Assembly (NCBI GenBank): GCA_012064415.1
Contig: SSNU01000150.1
Location: 1 to 64,000 of the forward strand
Reading direction: 5' to 3'
DNA from: Gyrodactylus bullatarudis
Taxonomy: Eukaryota > Platyhelminthes > Monogenea > Gyrodactylidea > Gyrodactylidae
Length of the DNA: 64,000 nt
Shown: positions 52,001 to 62,025 of the stretch, piece after piece
Position numbering within the stretch: the stretch's first letter is position 1
Layout of the letters: each line of letters starts with the position of its first letter
Notes under the pieces: model-generated
What the model saw: only the letters and a program-made list of their open reading frames with translations
Databases searched by the model: none
What the model was told of the DNA's origin: nothing
Program-made: the position numbers and the translations under genes

Positions 52001-54638
52001 CGAAATCTATTGTGAATTTTTCAGATTTTGTTTTTTTTGCTATCTACCAATTTGTAAACAAAATTTTATTGAATTTAATCCTGATATCATATAGTTTACT
52101 TGTATTGTTGATTATTACAAATTATGTTAAGACAAGAGTCAAAAAAGGACCTATTTATGACCTTTATTTATTCATGCGATTGTAGATTCAAATCTTCCAG
52201 TTAATAACGTATGATTTTTCGATAAAAGTTCAATTTAAATTTTCGATACCCAATTTTCACAACAAAAATCAGGTCGGATACCACAGTATAACAAAATATT
52301 TCTGAAAAAAACAAAATTCTGAAGACAAAGAGATTATAAAGAAGTTAGTAATGATAGATGGGTACCCCTGAGGCGTTTATCAATAGAAATTCAAGTTTGC
52401 GACAGAAAGCCGAAAATGATGTTGAGGAACTGACTCCTGAGAGTGCCGTTCATATGAGATGCTGCCCATCGGGTGCTGAACAACAAGCTGCAGAAGATAA
52501 CAAAAAGGGCATTCCCATGATACAGACTACAAATCTTGAATAAGACAACGAAGCTGATACTAGATACAAATCACACTGAAGATGTGAAAAACTTCAGTAT
52601 CCTCTACCAGGCCAACCCGAATGATTCACGTCCGTTCAGGGAAAAAACGCTTAGCAAGGCTGAGGCTCACTTTAAAAACAAACTCGAACCTGTCTTTTTC
52701 AAACAAAAAGTCCTGGCAACAAAGTTAGGCTACGAAGGAAGGGAGCGATTCAAAATGATGAAGAAGCTTGCAAAAGTTTTCTAAAATCCTCAATGATCCA
52801 CCCCTTTTTTCTTCAACCAAAGTTGTAGAAAAGCAAAAAGTTGAAACTACATCTCAATGCAATCAACTCGAAGTCTCTTTTCAACTAAAAACTAAAATGC
52901 TATGTGTCTTCAAAACTTTTTACTTTAATGGGTCAATGGGAGAGAACATTTAAAGAAAATTTTAAATCAAGATTTAAATAGAAACTCACCTTGGTGTTAG
53001 ATAAGAAATGTTGTCAGTTTTAATAAGAGACGCCTCTCCGGGTACAATGAGAAACATGACAAAGAAACCAGTCACAGATAGAATCATTGTTAACAGCATC
53101 ACAGTGATGTTTCCAAATCTTTTGGCAATGATATCGAAAAGACTAGCTAGATAAAATATAAAAATCTGAATAAGATTGAGTGGTGGAAATTTTTTAAAAT
53201 TATAATTTAAAAATAATTATTTTCAAAGTGGAAAATAAACAATATCATCCTTGTCCCTATGCACCACGAGAAACAATCTCAAATTCTTCTGCATATCCGT
53301 CAAATTTATTATTGCCTCATTATTATAGATCTATAACTTTTTGCACTTATCTGCTTTTTTGTACAGAATAAATAAATAAATTTTTTATCTAAAAATAATA
53401 AGGTCGAAAAATTGTGATATTAAATATTTCAAGACAGTTTATTCAAAAGTAATATCCCCTATAACTTGTGATTTAGTACATTTTTAGAATTATAAACTTT
53501 ATTGATCTTGACTCTTAATTTTTGATTATTTTGGTAATTTTCATAGTCAAGGAAAATTTCAGTGATGCAATTTTTTTCTGTTTAATCAAATAATAATAAC
53601 TAAAGTTACCCAAAAGACCTCCGATTCCAATGCAAATTGAAGTTAGGCCAATAACTGCTTTTGGATACTTTGACAGTTGAGTCATGTGGCCCAGGGATGT
53701 CTGGTAAACTCCAGAATAAAATGAAATGAAGAGTCCAGTGTAAATTCCACTAATCACAAAGTTGTAAGTTAGAGATCTTTTTAGTAACACAAATATCATC
53801 ACTGAAAAATATTTATCAAATTAATTAATGATGTGTATTTTAAATAAACTTACAAAAACTCTCAGAAAAAGTCAGTTGTTTTTCTTCTTGAGTAGCAGTG
53901 ACAATTGACGTCTCAGAATTTGCGTCTTCATTGTTTCTATCTGCTTGAGATGATTTTGGTTTTCGAGGAAGGAATGCAAATATAAAACTAGAGATCACAA
54001 TCAATATAGTGAAGGGAATGAAGATTTCATAACGTGTACTTTGGTCAATGTCTTTCTTGTTGGATAAAATAAAATAATAGACAAGGCCTCCAATTACTGA
54101 ACTTCCTTCATAAATTCCATAAAATATTGAGAAATGAGTGTTCAGGTTTTCCTTTGTTGACCACTCATTTATATACATAATCTGACCAGTCCATAATACT
54201 GAAAATTCAGAAAGACTAGCTTACAACCAGCACCAGCTCCAACAAGTATTGCAGAAAGATATAAAGACCATTCTCTTGGATTTATAAATGAAGCAACATA
54301 AAGTCTGTATATATGAAATGCAATTAGAAGTCAATATTACGCATATGGAATTGTTCCGATAAACATGCCAATGCATGGACCAATTAAATTTATCACAGGA
54401 GGAACGAAAAAGTTGAACAGTGTAAAAGATGAATATATAAGAGATAGACTAATAAAGCCTGATCCATTGAAGGTTCCATTAGATTGTTTTCTAGCATCTT
54501 CCATAACAATTTGCTACCAAGATTAAATCTAATACATCATACTGAGGCTTGAGAAGCTATCATGAAAGCTGAAAAAGCTAACACAAATCCTAGTGAAATT
54601 AAAAGAATACATAATTTTGATTTGAGTCTATCATTCAT
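46013..54638 (-). CDS. UNC93-like / MFSD11-type major facilitator transporter
   Basis: A 450-residue multi-pass membrane protein in seven exons: 54638-54543, 54513-54341, 54304-54225, 54198-53854, 53801-53610, 53146-52990 and 46322-46013. The frame sums exactly. Introns are 29, 36, 26, 52, 463 and 6667 nt. The start MNDRLKSKLCILLISLGFVLAFSAFMIASQAS is TM1, followed by GSGFISLSLIYSSFTLFNFFVPP, GPCIGMFIGTIPYALYVASFINP and GAGAGLLWTGQIMYINEWSTKENLNTHFSIFYGIYEGSSVIGG. These are the family's characteristic WTGQ/YxT and FYGI segments. A charged loop precedes the second half, which ends NYFLLSTIEHKRLKN. Substrate is unknown for most family members. The last intron is filled with repeats. A paralogue lies 234 bp upstream in the same orientation. 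Confidence 0.92.
46436..46640. repeat. Dispersed repeat, copy 2 (partner at 430-690)
   Basis: See 430-690. Same orientation and order of blocks: 'ctaatattgatattagctag', 'ttacatttactattgaaggg', 'aaccttctattta', 'tttcaaaaggg'. Confidence 0.65.
49740..49935 (+). pseudogene. Coding-like island of unknown origin in intron
   Basis: An open frame of about 65 codons ends at a TGA near 49933. It reads KLGFKVRDVHIERKQIGKIN, then PQLFLPSYPQHKRKLDAI and ends STAPAQLQS. Composition is less AT-rich and more protein-like than its surroundings. There is no ATG or match that I recognise. Probably a gene or transposon relic. Confidence 0.35.
50010..50560. mobile_element. Palindromic MITE family member (long TIRs)
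   Basis: Left arm from about 50013 ('ccaaattccccttttgtgga' then 'actttgagtcaaaatttttt') is the inverse of about 50285-50385 ('gactcaaagttcc', 'ggggaatttggcgctaac'). The right end extends to 'cctcatgatctggattccat' and 'aattgaggattttataaaaa'. Partial copies at 6020, 29085-29470, 30660-30780, 46780-46990 and 47560-47710 make this the commonest repeat family in the window. No ORF. Confidence 0.65.
50891..51741. mobile_element. 851-bp fold-back element with two 207-bp inverted arms
   Basis: Arms 50891-51097 and 51535-51741 are near-identical reverse complements of equal length. The outer ends are 'aattaccctctcctctctat' and its inverse; only one or two mismatches are seen near the tips. The 437-bp spacer has no long ORF. 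The sequence diverges at once outside the arms. High arm identity implies recent insertion or ongoing gene conversion. Confidence 0.88.
52358..52950 (+). pseudogene. GC-richer coding-like island, decayed, in intron
   Basis: Three overlapping short frames (52358-52543, 52536-52784, 52768-52953) have normal amino-acid usage: VEELTPESAVHMRCCPSGAEQ, then FREKTLSKAEAHFKNKLEPV and YEGRERFKMMKKLAKVF. Consecutive frames meet at about 52540 and 52780, as if one ancestral reading frame has picked up two frameshifts. It is antisense to the host gene and not recognised. A processed pseudogene or gag-like relic is possible. Confidence 0.4.
54199..54224 (-). other. 26-nt intron in the UNC93-like gene
   Basis: Donor GCTGGTT|gtaagc, acceptor tgaattttcag|TATTATGG. 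The spliced product reads GAGAGLLWTGQ across the conserved membrane segment. A 29-nt alternative using gttgta as donor also keeps the frame (GAGAVLWTGQ) but has a poor donor. Confidence 0.85.
54305..54340 (-). other. 36-nt intron in the UNC93-like gene
   Basis: Donor CATATGC|gtaata, acceptor catatatacag|ACTTTATG. Splicing gives GTIPY-ALYVASFINP in phase 2. Confidence 0.85.
54514..54542 (-). other. 29-nt intron in the UNC93-like gene
   Basis: Donor GCCTCA|gtatga, acceptor aatcttggtag|CAAATT. The unspliced reading stops at once (TGA). Splicing joins MIASQAS to QIVMEDARKQSNGTF. Confidence 0.85.
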
Positions 54639-54871
54639 TGATATTTGGTGCAATTTATTCTCGATTTCTATCACTGGTTGATTAATTTAATTTTATAGCT
54701 ACGCTAAAATTTCCATACAGTAAAAGAGAAGAGAACTGATGTATAATTTATTGGAAATTCAAGAATTTAATCGTAAATTTAAATTTAAAAATTTGCTTTC
54801 TCTGTAATACGATTAATATACAGGATATATACTAGATATACAGGATAATTAAAAAAATAGATAGATATAAA

Positions 54872-57800
54872 TTAATCCAAGCTTGGAGCATTTCTATCTC
54901 CTCTTTTTCTCGTGTATTCTGTATGTACAGCAATAACATAACTGGTTAGACTGAAGATTCCAAAAATCAGCAAGAATACATGGAAATTGTACATTTCACC
55001 AAACAGAGCACAGCATGCAGCGGTTAAAGACTTGAAAAGGAAAATTTATTTTTTCGATTTATATTATTCAAATGATTCAACCGGAAAAAAATTATTTCTA
55101 AAATAATCTTTCAAGAGTATCTTTCTTAATAAAGTCTCATGCATTCTTATACGCAGAAATAAATTAAGTTTTCTGATTTATAAACTCTGACCTGATATAG
55201 AATTGCTTCTTCTTAGTTGAATAAAATAATAATTTTACAATATACTCAGAAGTAGTCACCAGTGAAACAGATATTATAAGACTTACTTGGGAAAGTTTGT
55301 ATAATGATATCACAGATCCTATTTGTTCTTCTTTCAGAACTTTTTTCATCAACGAGGATATTTGAATGTTCCAGAAGACATCTATGAAACCGACAAAGAA
55401 GGCGATCAACAAGACTACGTGAACGCTAAAATCAATAATAAAGTTAGTTTCTATGGGGTCAAATTAAAAATAATCTCATTAATATCGATTAACCCTTGCA
55501 CGAAATCTGGGGTCTGAGAGATAACTAAAGATAACTTATATAAAAATTATTTTTTTAGGCTGGTCTTCTAGGACATCCCTAAACAACTAATAAAAAGGCT
55601 TATTCATAGTTTATCTTAGGTTTCTTTTTTTCCCTAGTTGACTAGGATATTATGAAATCATTTGTTACTTATAAGTAGGGCGACCAAAATGCCTTTTTTG
55701 CCTTTTTTGAGAGTGAGTCTAAAATACTTTGAAAATATTAAAAATTCAGTCCTTTTTTTTCTAAACCTATTAATAAGAGAAATAAGTTTGCCTTTTTTGC
55801 CTATTTCGAGGAGGCTTGCCTTTTTTTTGCCTTTTTTAAAAAGGATTGCTTTTTCATTTTTTTCAAGGATTGTGCAAATTTTTTATCCCTTGTTTATCTT
55901 GATCTCAGTTAAATTTTCATTGTCTGAATCTAATTTTAGGGGGGACTCGGTAAACAGCCAATAGAAATGGCTTATCCAACTCAACATCTCATTCTCATTC
56001 TATTCACTTGAAAGGCTTGAAGAATTGATTAATTTTTTTAAATCACTACTTGTGAGAGATATTCGATTATATGAATATACCTTTTATGCTTTACTATGTT
56101 GTTAAAGCTACTTTTTGGATTTTTAATGAGATCTCNNNNNNNNNNNNNNNNNNNNNNNNNNNNNNNNNNNNNNNNNNNNNNNNNNNNNNNNNNNNNNNNN
56201 NNNNNNNNNNNNNNNNNNNNNNNNNNNNNNNNNNNNNNNNNNNNNNNNNNNNNNNNNNNNNNNNNNNNNNNNNNNNNNNNNNNNNNNNNNNNNNNNNNNN
56301 NNNNNNNNNNNNNNNNNNNNNNNNNNNNNNNNNNNNNNNNNNNNNNNNNNNNNNNNNNNNNNNNNNNNNNNNNNNNNNNNNNNNNNNNNNNNNNNNNNNN
56401 NNNNNNNNNNNNNNNNNNNNNNNNNNNNNNNNNNNNNNNNNNNNNNNNNNNNNNNNNNNNNNNNNNNNNNNNNNNNNNNNNNNNNNNNNNNNNNNNNNNN
56501 NNNNNNNNNNNNNNNNNNNNNNNNNNNNNNNNNNNNNNNNNNNNNNNNNNNNNNNNNNNNNNNNNNNNNNNNNNNNNNNNNNNNNNNNNNNNNNNNNNNN
56601 NNNNNNNNNNNNNNNNNNNNNNNNNNNNNNNNNNNNNNNNNNNNNNNNNNNNNNNNNNNNNNNNNNNNNNNNNNNNNNNNNNNNNNNNNNNNNNNNNNNN
56701 NNNNNNNNNNNNNNNNNNNNNNNNNNNNNNNNNNNNNNNNNNNNNNNNNNNNNNNNNNNNNNNNNNNNNNNNNNNNNNNNNNNNNNNNNNNNNNNNNNNN
56801 NNNNNNNNNNNNNNNNNNNNTCTAATATCTATATGAAGCACAAAAAATCAAATTTAAGCCCGATTACATCAGCAGAAATCAAGAAATGGATTGGAATATC
56901 TTTATACTTTGGAGTTACCAAACAGAAAAATATGGATCTTGAAGAGTTATGGGAAAATGAAAACGGTACATCTATTGTAAATAAATCAATGTCATTCTCA
57001 CGATGGAAAGTTGTCAAGCAGTTTATAAGATTTAAATATGGTTTAATAGGAATTAACTAAGGTTTTCAGATAAAATTTAAAGATTGTTATTTTACAAGAA
57101 TGATGCACGGAAATCAAATTATTGGATCATTTGGGAATAAGTTACAAGAGTAATTTATTACAAGACTTGATGTATTTAGAAAAACTAATTGAATCTAAAA
57201 TTTTGTGAAGAAATTTGAATTTTTCTTCAGAAAGTCACATTTTGGAATTTGTGACCTGTTTTCTTATGATTGGCAAGAGATCAATTTTATTTGTAAAATA
57301 TTTATAGCTTGTTTTGCTATCATTGACTACTCATTTAATGATACAGTTTATTTTATCGACTCAATCAATATTAATGAGTCAGTATAATCAAATTTTTTTT
57401 TCTAGATAGTCACTATTAGTCAGGTAAAAACTTATTTTTTGAATTCCATATTAATTGCTAGAATAAAAAAATTCAATTAGGCCGTTTATCGAATGAAAAA
57501 AAATCCACTTTTTCAACGTTTGAGTTCAAAATATTTTTTAATTTCAGAAATTTAAAGCATGTAAATGCTGATGTTTTGGATAATCATTAGATAAAGAATT
57601 CGAATCTGGCCAATGGCCATAGAGGTTGAGAGAGTTTCCACTTTTATATTTTATGTGAAAATTGAAAAATTCATATTTTTCGATTTCCTACAATAATAAC
57701 GAATTTCAATTCTAAATTTTTGTCTAATTGATTCCAAAAATCGGTTTTAATCACTTCAATTCTCCGATATGAAATTTTGAGATCAAAAATTGAAAAAATG

Positions 57801-58116
57801 GAAAATTTGTTTCTGAAATTAAATCATCTACTGATTCTGCAAAAGGAAAATGTAAGTGAAAAACAATCGGTCTACTTTACTGAGACAGAAATAAATGAAA
57901 ATGCAAAAATAAATTAACGAATGAGATAAACGACCATTTTTCATGGAATAAAAACCTACTTTGGTGGAATAATCCCAGCTTTTTCACTTTTCTGATAGTT
58001 AACATCATCTGGGAACACAAGAAAGCATAGAATGATTGTGGTTACACTCAAAACTTCAACGACTGTCATCAAGAATATCTTTCCAACCCGTTTCGAGGCA
58101 ATGTCAATAAAGCTTG
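54872..58116 (-). CDS. Second UNC93-like transporter gene, 3' part only
   Basis: Three exons align with the last exons of the neighbouring UNC93-like gene. Exon 58116-57960 is 157 nt, exactly the length of its counterpart (SFIDIASKRVGKIFLMTVVEVLSV). The others are 55425-55287 (VHVVLLIAFFVGFIDVFWNIQISSLMKKVLKEEQIGSVISLYKLSQ) and 55030-54872 (SLTAACCALFGEMYNFHVFLLIFGIF...RNAPSLD, stop). Phases match the paralogue. Introns are 2534 nt, with the N gap and a piggyBac relic inside, and 256 nt. Exons for the first half were not found up to 64 kb. So the gene is either 5'-truncated or has a very long intron running past transposon sequence. The stop lies 234 bp from the start of the next copy. Confidence 0.82.
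55660..56000. repeat. Pyrimidine-rich 'ccttttttgcc' repeat, possible DNA-transposon end
   Basis: Repeated 'tgccttttttgcc' units occur at 55690-55860, beginning with 'tagggcgaccaaaatgcc', in the intron of the second UNC93-like gene. It could be a hAT-type terminus, but no partner end is visible before the gap. Confidence 0.4.
56136..56820. other. Assembly gap (N)
   Basis: A run of N adjoining a transposase relic. The missing part probably holds the rest of that element. Confidence 0.99.
56821..57060 (+). pseudogene. piggyBac-type transposase relic (N-terminal half)
   Basis: Reads out of the gap: ITSAEIKKWIGISLYFGVTK, then DLEELWENENGTSIVNKSMSFSRWKVVKQFIRF. This is the pre-catalytic helical region of piggyBac transposases (the E-[IL]-x-x-[FW]-[IL]-G and MSxxRF segments). 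It ends at a TAA at 57058-57060, well before any catalytic Asp. It is complementary in content to the 31.2-kb relic but not contiguous with it. Confidence 0.8.
57061..57959. other. Intronic AT-rich stretch
   Basis: Within the long intron of the second UNC93-like gene. A 60-codon ORF at 57205-57387 has no motif. No clear repeat ends. Confidence 0.4.
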
Positions 58117-58739
58117 CTGAGAAATTAAAATTTTTTATTCATTCATTTGAGTATATCTATTACAGTGAATCTGGAAACATTGGGAATGCTGTAGAATCCC
58201 TTGACAACACAATCAGTGAGTCTGTAGGACTATTTGTGTAACTAATTAATGTTTTTCAAATAGATAAAGAATAAAATCTAAAATATTTTCAAGTTTCCAA
58301 ATACTTTCATCAAAGGCAATAAAAAAAATTAGACTGTCTGCTCGAATCATTATCTGTTCATTCAATTTTTGGACGTTTTTTCTCAATTTCATATACATAT
58401 CAGAGTAGGCCAAATTTCTCAACTTTTCTCAGCCTTAATCTTATTTTGAAGATAAACGAAAATGATATGATACAGTGTGTTCTGTGACTTAGTGTGTTTA
58501 CAAAACACACTGAAATGAATACATCGGTATTTTCCTATATCTTTGCATGTACTGAGTGTAAGATAGACATGTCAATGATATGACTAGACACACATTTGTT
58601 CTTTCCTATATTTTGGGATTGACTAAACATAAAAAGGATTTCTTCTATTTTTAGGATTGTCAAAGCTCTTAATGTTTATTTATTTTAAGTAAAAAATATG
58701 AGGCTTAATAAAATTGAATTTTCGTTTGAAATTAATTCA
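58117..58739. other. AT-rich spacer
   Basis: A short imperfect palindrome, 'agtgtgtttacaaaacacac', lies at 58491-58510. No UNC93-like exon 5 equivalent is readable here. Confidence 0.4.
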
Positions 58740-59056
58740 ATCCTCAAATTTATTGTCACATGTTAATGAATGATGACATCTAGAATTACATTTTCTATCA
58801 TTCTTGAAACATTTACATGTCTTTTTTTACAACCTTTAATACAATTGCATTTGAAAAAACCTTGGCCTTTCCCTAAAGATGTCTTTGAATAAATTTCTCT
58901 CAAGGAATATGATTCAGATGGAATTTGATTGGTTTGAATGATATTCTCCTTGATGGGTTCGAACATATTTGCAGTCAAATGATTTTTTATTTTTCCTATA
59001 AAACCATACGATTTCGAGTTTGTCCTAGTATAAAAAATCTCGATTGAAAATGACAA
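58740..59056 (-). pseudogene. Integrase-derived (KRBA2-like) protein C-terminus, frameshifted
   Basis: Minus-strand reading: SYSLREIYSKTSLGKGQGFFKCNCIKGCKK, then after a one-base frame shift near 58822 TCKCFKNDRKCNSRCHHSLTC. This [G]GQGF-x-[KR]-C-x-C followed by a repeated Cys pattern and CHHS/T is the tail seen in many metazoan integrase-type transposon proteins related to KRAB-A domain-containing 2 (Ginger-like). The integrase core is absent, so it is a relic. Confidence 0.65.
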
Positions 59057-59394
59057 TTTTGAACACGTGCCAAGATTTTTTCAATGAATTCTACAAGGAG
59101 GAAGGAAAATTTTTAAAAATAGATTTTGGAACATTCTGAAAAAAAATAATGGCCTATAGTTCACTTTTCACTTTTTCACTTGTTGAAAGAAATTGATTGT
59201 AGGGAAAATGGGATTTTTGAATATCAGAATATGAAATTTTTTTTAATTTTGACTTTCAAAAATGAGTTTTTTATGATTAAAACATCATCTTTTGATTAAG
59301 GCATAGAATATTGTTCGGGAAAAATAAAAGTTTGTATTACCCTAACACATAAACATGTATGACGTGGATTTTTTAATTTTTGGACAATTCCTCG

Positions 59395-60188
59395 AATCTC
59401 TTCTACTTCCTGGAGAAATTGTCTCCTTTAACTTTGATCTAGGTTTCGGTATCAACTCTAAGTTAAAAATTGATCCCTTTTCTAACCTCTCCAAAATTAA
59501 TTCAACAATCTTCACTATTCTAAAATTCTCTAAAACGTCACAACTAAGAATTAAGGCCTACAAATCCTTAGTTTTAAATAATTTTGATTATTTAGCTCCG
59601 CTACTCACGAACCTGACCCATACTCAGGCACGTGATTTGGAAAGAATTCAAGCCTCCTTCTTATACTGGGTTTACCCTGATCTTGATTCCTATAATGCTC
59701 GCATTTTGGTTTCAGGTCTGAACCCTCTATGGGTTAGAAGGTTGGCATTTATAGTAAAAAATTTTATTGAATCCTCTTCTATGATCGAGCATGTTTATTC
59801 CTTAAGAAGAGTAGTTTATGATGAACATTTCCTACTCTCATCTTTTAACATGATTAAAGATAAATATGACATTATGAACTGTGATAATCTTCACTCTATA
59901 AAGACCATCATGAGTCATATTCGCTCTAAAATAGACTATTCAATTACTCTATTATATCCCGATCTTCACTAAAATTCCAGAATGATTATTGTAAAAATTT
60001 CTGAGATTTACATGCCAGTTACAATCTACAAATTGATTCAATTGTCACATATGCGATTTTTTAACTATCAATCATCCAGTTATGTTTTTATTTTTCAAGA
60101 GAACTAGATTACCATATTTATTTTTAAAATTTTCCCCTGTACATATTAATTACTCTTTTTAAATACAGATTATATTTCTAACAAAAAA
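59395..60188 (+). mobile_element. 5'-truncated jockey/CR1-like LINE copy
   Basis: An open frame from the family position ESLLLPGEIVSFNFDLGFGINSKLKID through RIKAYKSLVLNNFDYLAPLL and GLNPLWVRRLAFIVKNF ends YSITLLYPDLH (stop 59970-59972). The 3' UTR follows, ending 'atttctaacaaaaaaaa' at 60188. Only the post-RT C-terminal domain is present; it is intact over 190 codons and about three-quarters alike by eye to the 38.1-kb copy. The listed upstream ORF start (59355) is flanking sequence. Confidence 0.9.
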
Positions 60189-61504
60189 AATGCAAGGCTT
60201 CTACAGTAAATAGTTTGTAGAAACCTCGAGAGAAACCCATGAAATGCCTGAAGTTTCCAGATTCACTGTAACTAGTGAACATCTTATCAGGGAATCTGAA
60301 TACCAAGTTTCCAGATTGCGGAATACTTGAAATTCAAAAATTGGCCTGATTGAATTATTTTTCAAAATAAATTCTTTCCTGACTTTCCGGAGAAAAATAT
60401 TTTGATTTTTTTGCGAAAATAGTAAATTCCCATCTTCATGTCAATTAAGTCTATTGGAATTGAAAAACATTTCTTCAATGACATCAAAAGAACATATTTA
60501 GTACATTCATTTTTCTACTTGACACTGATAAGTTATCATGCTCAAGACAACTATAGTTTCATCATGTAATAATTAGAGAAAAAGAAAATCGCCTTATTTG
60601 TATTGAGTAAATACATTAATTCCTCTTATACATTGTATCACTTTGGAGAAGTTAATTCATGTTATTACTCTTAGATAATAATTTCAGATGTAACTGTATT
60701 CCATGTTCAACGCTTATCTGATGAAAAAATGAGACAAGGGTATTTAAGCTTCCACGAAAACATTAATTACTGTATTACAATTATGCTACTCAAAAAATAA
60801 TAAGCTATTAAAAACTGAAGCTATTCTCGATGAATTTTGGAATTTTTGATTTTACATCAAAATCTCATAATTTTCTGAAGATTTTTTGGAAACCAATTCA
60901 AAAGGTATGATAATTATCATTATAATTAAGAAATAAAATTCGGAAAAAATCGTTTTGAAAATTTTTGTTGATTCTAACCCTTCATCTCCGATTTTTTCCA
61001 CAGTGAAACACAACATTTTCTTGAACGATGATTATAATTTGAGCTAATTGATACTTGAAATAATTTTTTCACCCCTCATTAGGAAGAAAATTTAGTTTAG
61101 AAGATAACTAGTTTTTTATCTGAAAAATGCCTATTTTATCTTTTAAATGATAAATCGGCTTTCAAACTCGAATCTGGGTGATTATTTATGTTAAAGTAGC
61201 CAATTTTCAAATTTATGTGATGAAAAAAAGAAAATTTTGGCACAGGGTTAAGGTGTGAGAAGGATCAAAAGTCATTTTTCGAGATTATCATCAGATAAGG
61301 AAAAAATCGTCGTTTACATTTTAGGTAACACTCTATTATCATATGAAAGTTTACTTCCTATTTTTCGATCATATTACTGCCTGAAAATTGATAAATTAGG
61401 GTGATCCGAGATGATTTCAAAATAACGATTCTTTCAAAAATTAAATAGGGAAAATTGTTTTCTTTGTCTATTGGTGATCTGAAAAAATAACATTAAAAAA
61501 TTTA
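60189..61504. other. Gene-free AT-rich stretch
   Basis: 60360-60450 carries an inverted copy of a dispersed motif ('attcccatcttcatgtcaat'). No gene-like reading. Confidence 0.45.
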
Positions 61505-62025
61505 ACTTGATTACACTTCTCCACCAGCTTTGGTGCTTGAAAAAGCACACACCCTGTTTTTGACTCTTGTAACAGTTCTTTCTTATCATAACCATACTTT
61601 TAAGTAGGACAAGTATTTTGAAAAATAAATTTTTGACAATTTTTTCATTTTCTGAGTTTTGATCTCATTTTGTTGAGGAATTTCTCCTGATTCGATCTGT
61701 AAACCCTATTGAACTCCTTTGTTTAGTATGAATAAAATTTGAATTTTAAATGGAGAAATTAATTCGTTATCTTGAATATGACTTTTTTGATAATTACACC
61801 CTTTAATTACTAATTACACTCAAGCCGAACAGACTATGTTAGCGTACACTGATTACAGCTTTAACATCTATAAACGACCTAATTAAAAATCAATAAGGAT
61901 TCCTTGGCTGAAAATCCTTTCAAATTCATTTCATTACAACAGAGCTTGATAAAAAAAAACGGTTTCAAGAGTTTAAAACAGGGTGTCTGCTTTCTCAAGC
62001 AACAAAACTGGTGGAGAAGTAATAA
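61505..62025. mobile_element. Inverted-repeat element with ~60-bp imperfect arms
   Basis: 61513-61572 ('ttctccaccagctttggtgc', 'agcacacaccctgttttt') is the reverse complement, with about 15% mismatch, of 61962-62020 ('aaaacagggtgtctgctttc', 'aactggtggagaagt'). The interior of about 390 bp has no convincing gene. A 75-codon plus-strand ORF (61904-62131) runs through the right arm and is judged incidental. Confidence 0.7.

Larger units (their letters stand above)
46323..52989 (-). other. 6.7-kb repeat-filled intron 6 of the UNC93-like gene
   Basis: Donor CCAAG|gtgagt (52989), acceptor tcctctag|TATTCCG (46323). It contains the 430-690 repeat copy (46436-46640), members of the palindromic repeat family (46780-46990, 47560-47710, 50010-50560), the 851-bp fold-back at 50891-51741, and two small coding-like islands (49740-49935 and 52358-52950). 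Apart from these, 47.8-49.6 kb is AT-rich and gene-free. Confidence 0.85.

Noticed and set aside
56038..57060. Long ORFs on both strands spanning the N gap
   Set aside because: They are open only because N codons are not counted as stops. Only the piggyBac-like part after 56821 has real content.
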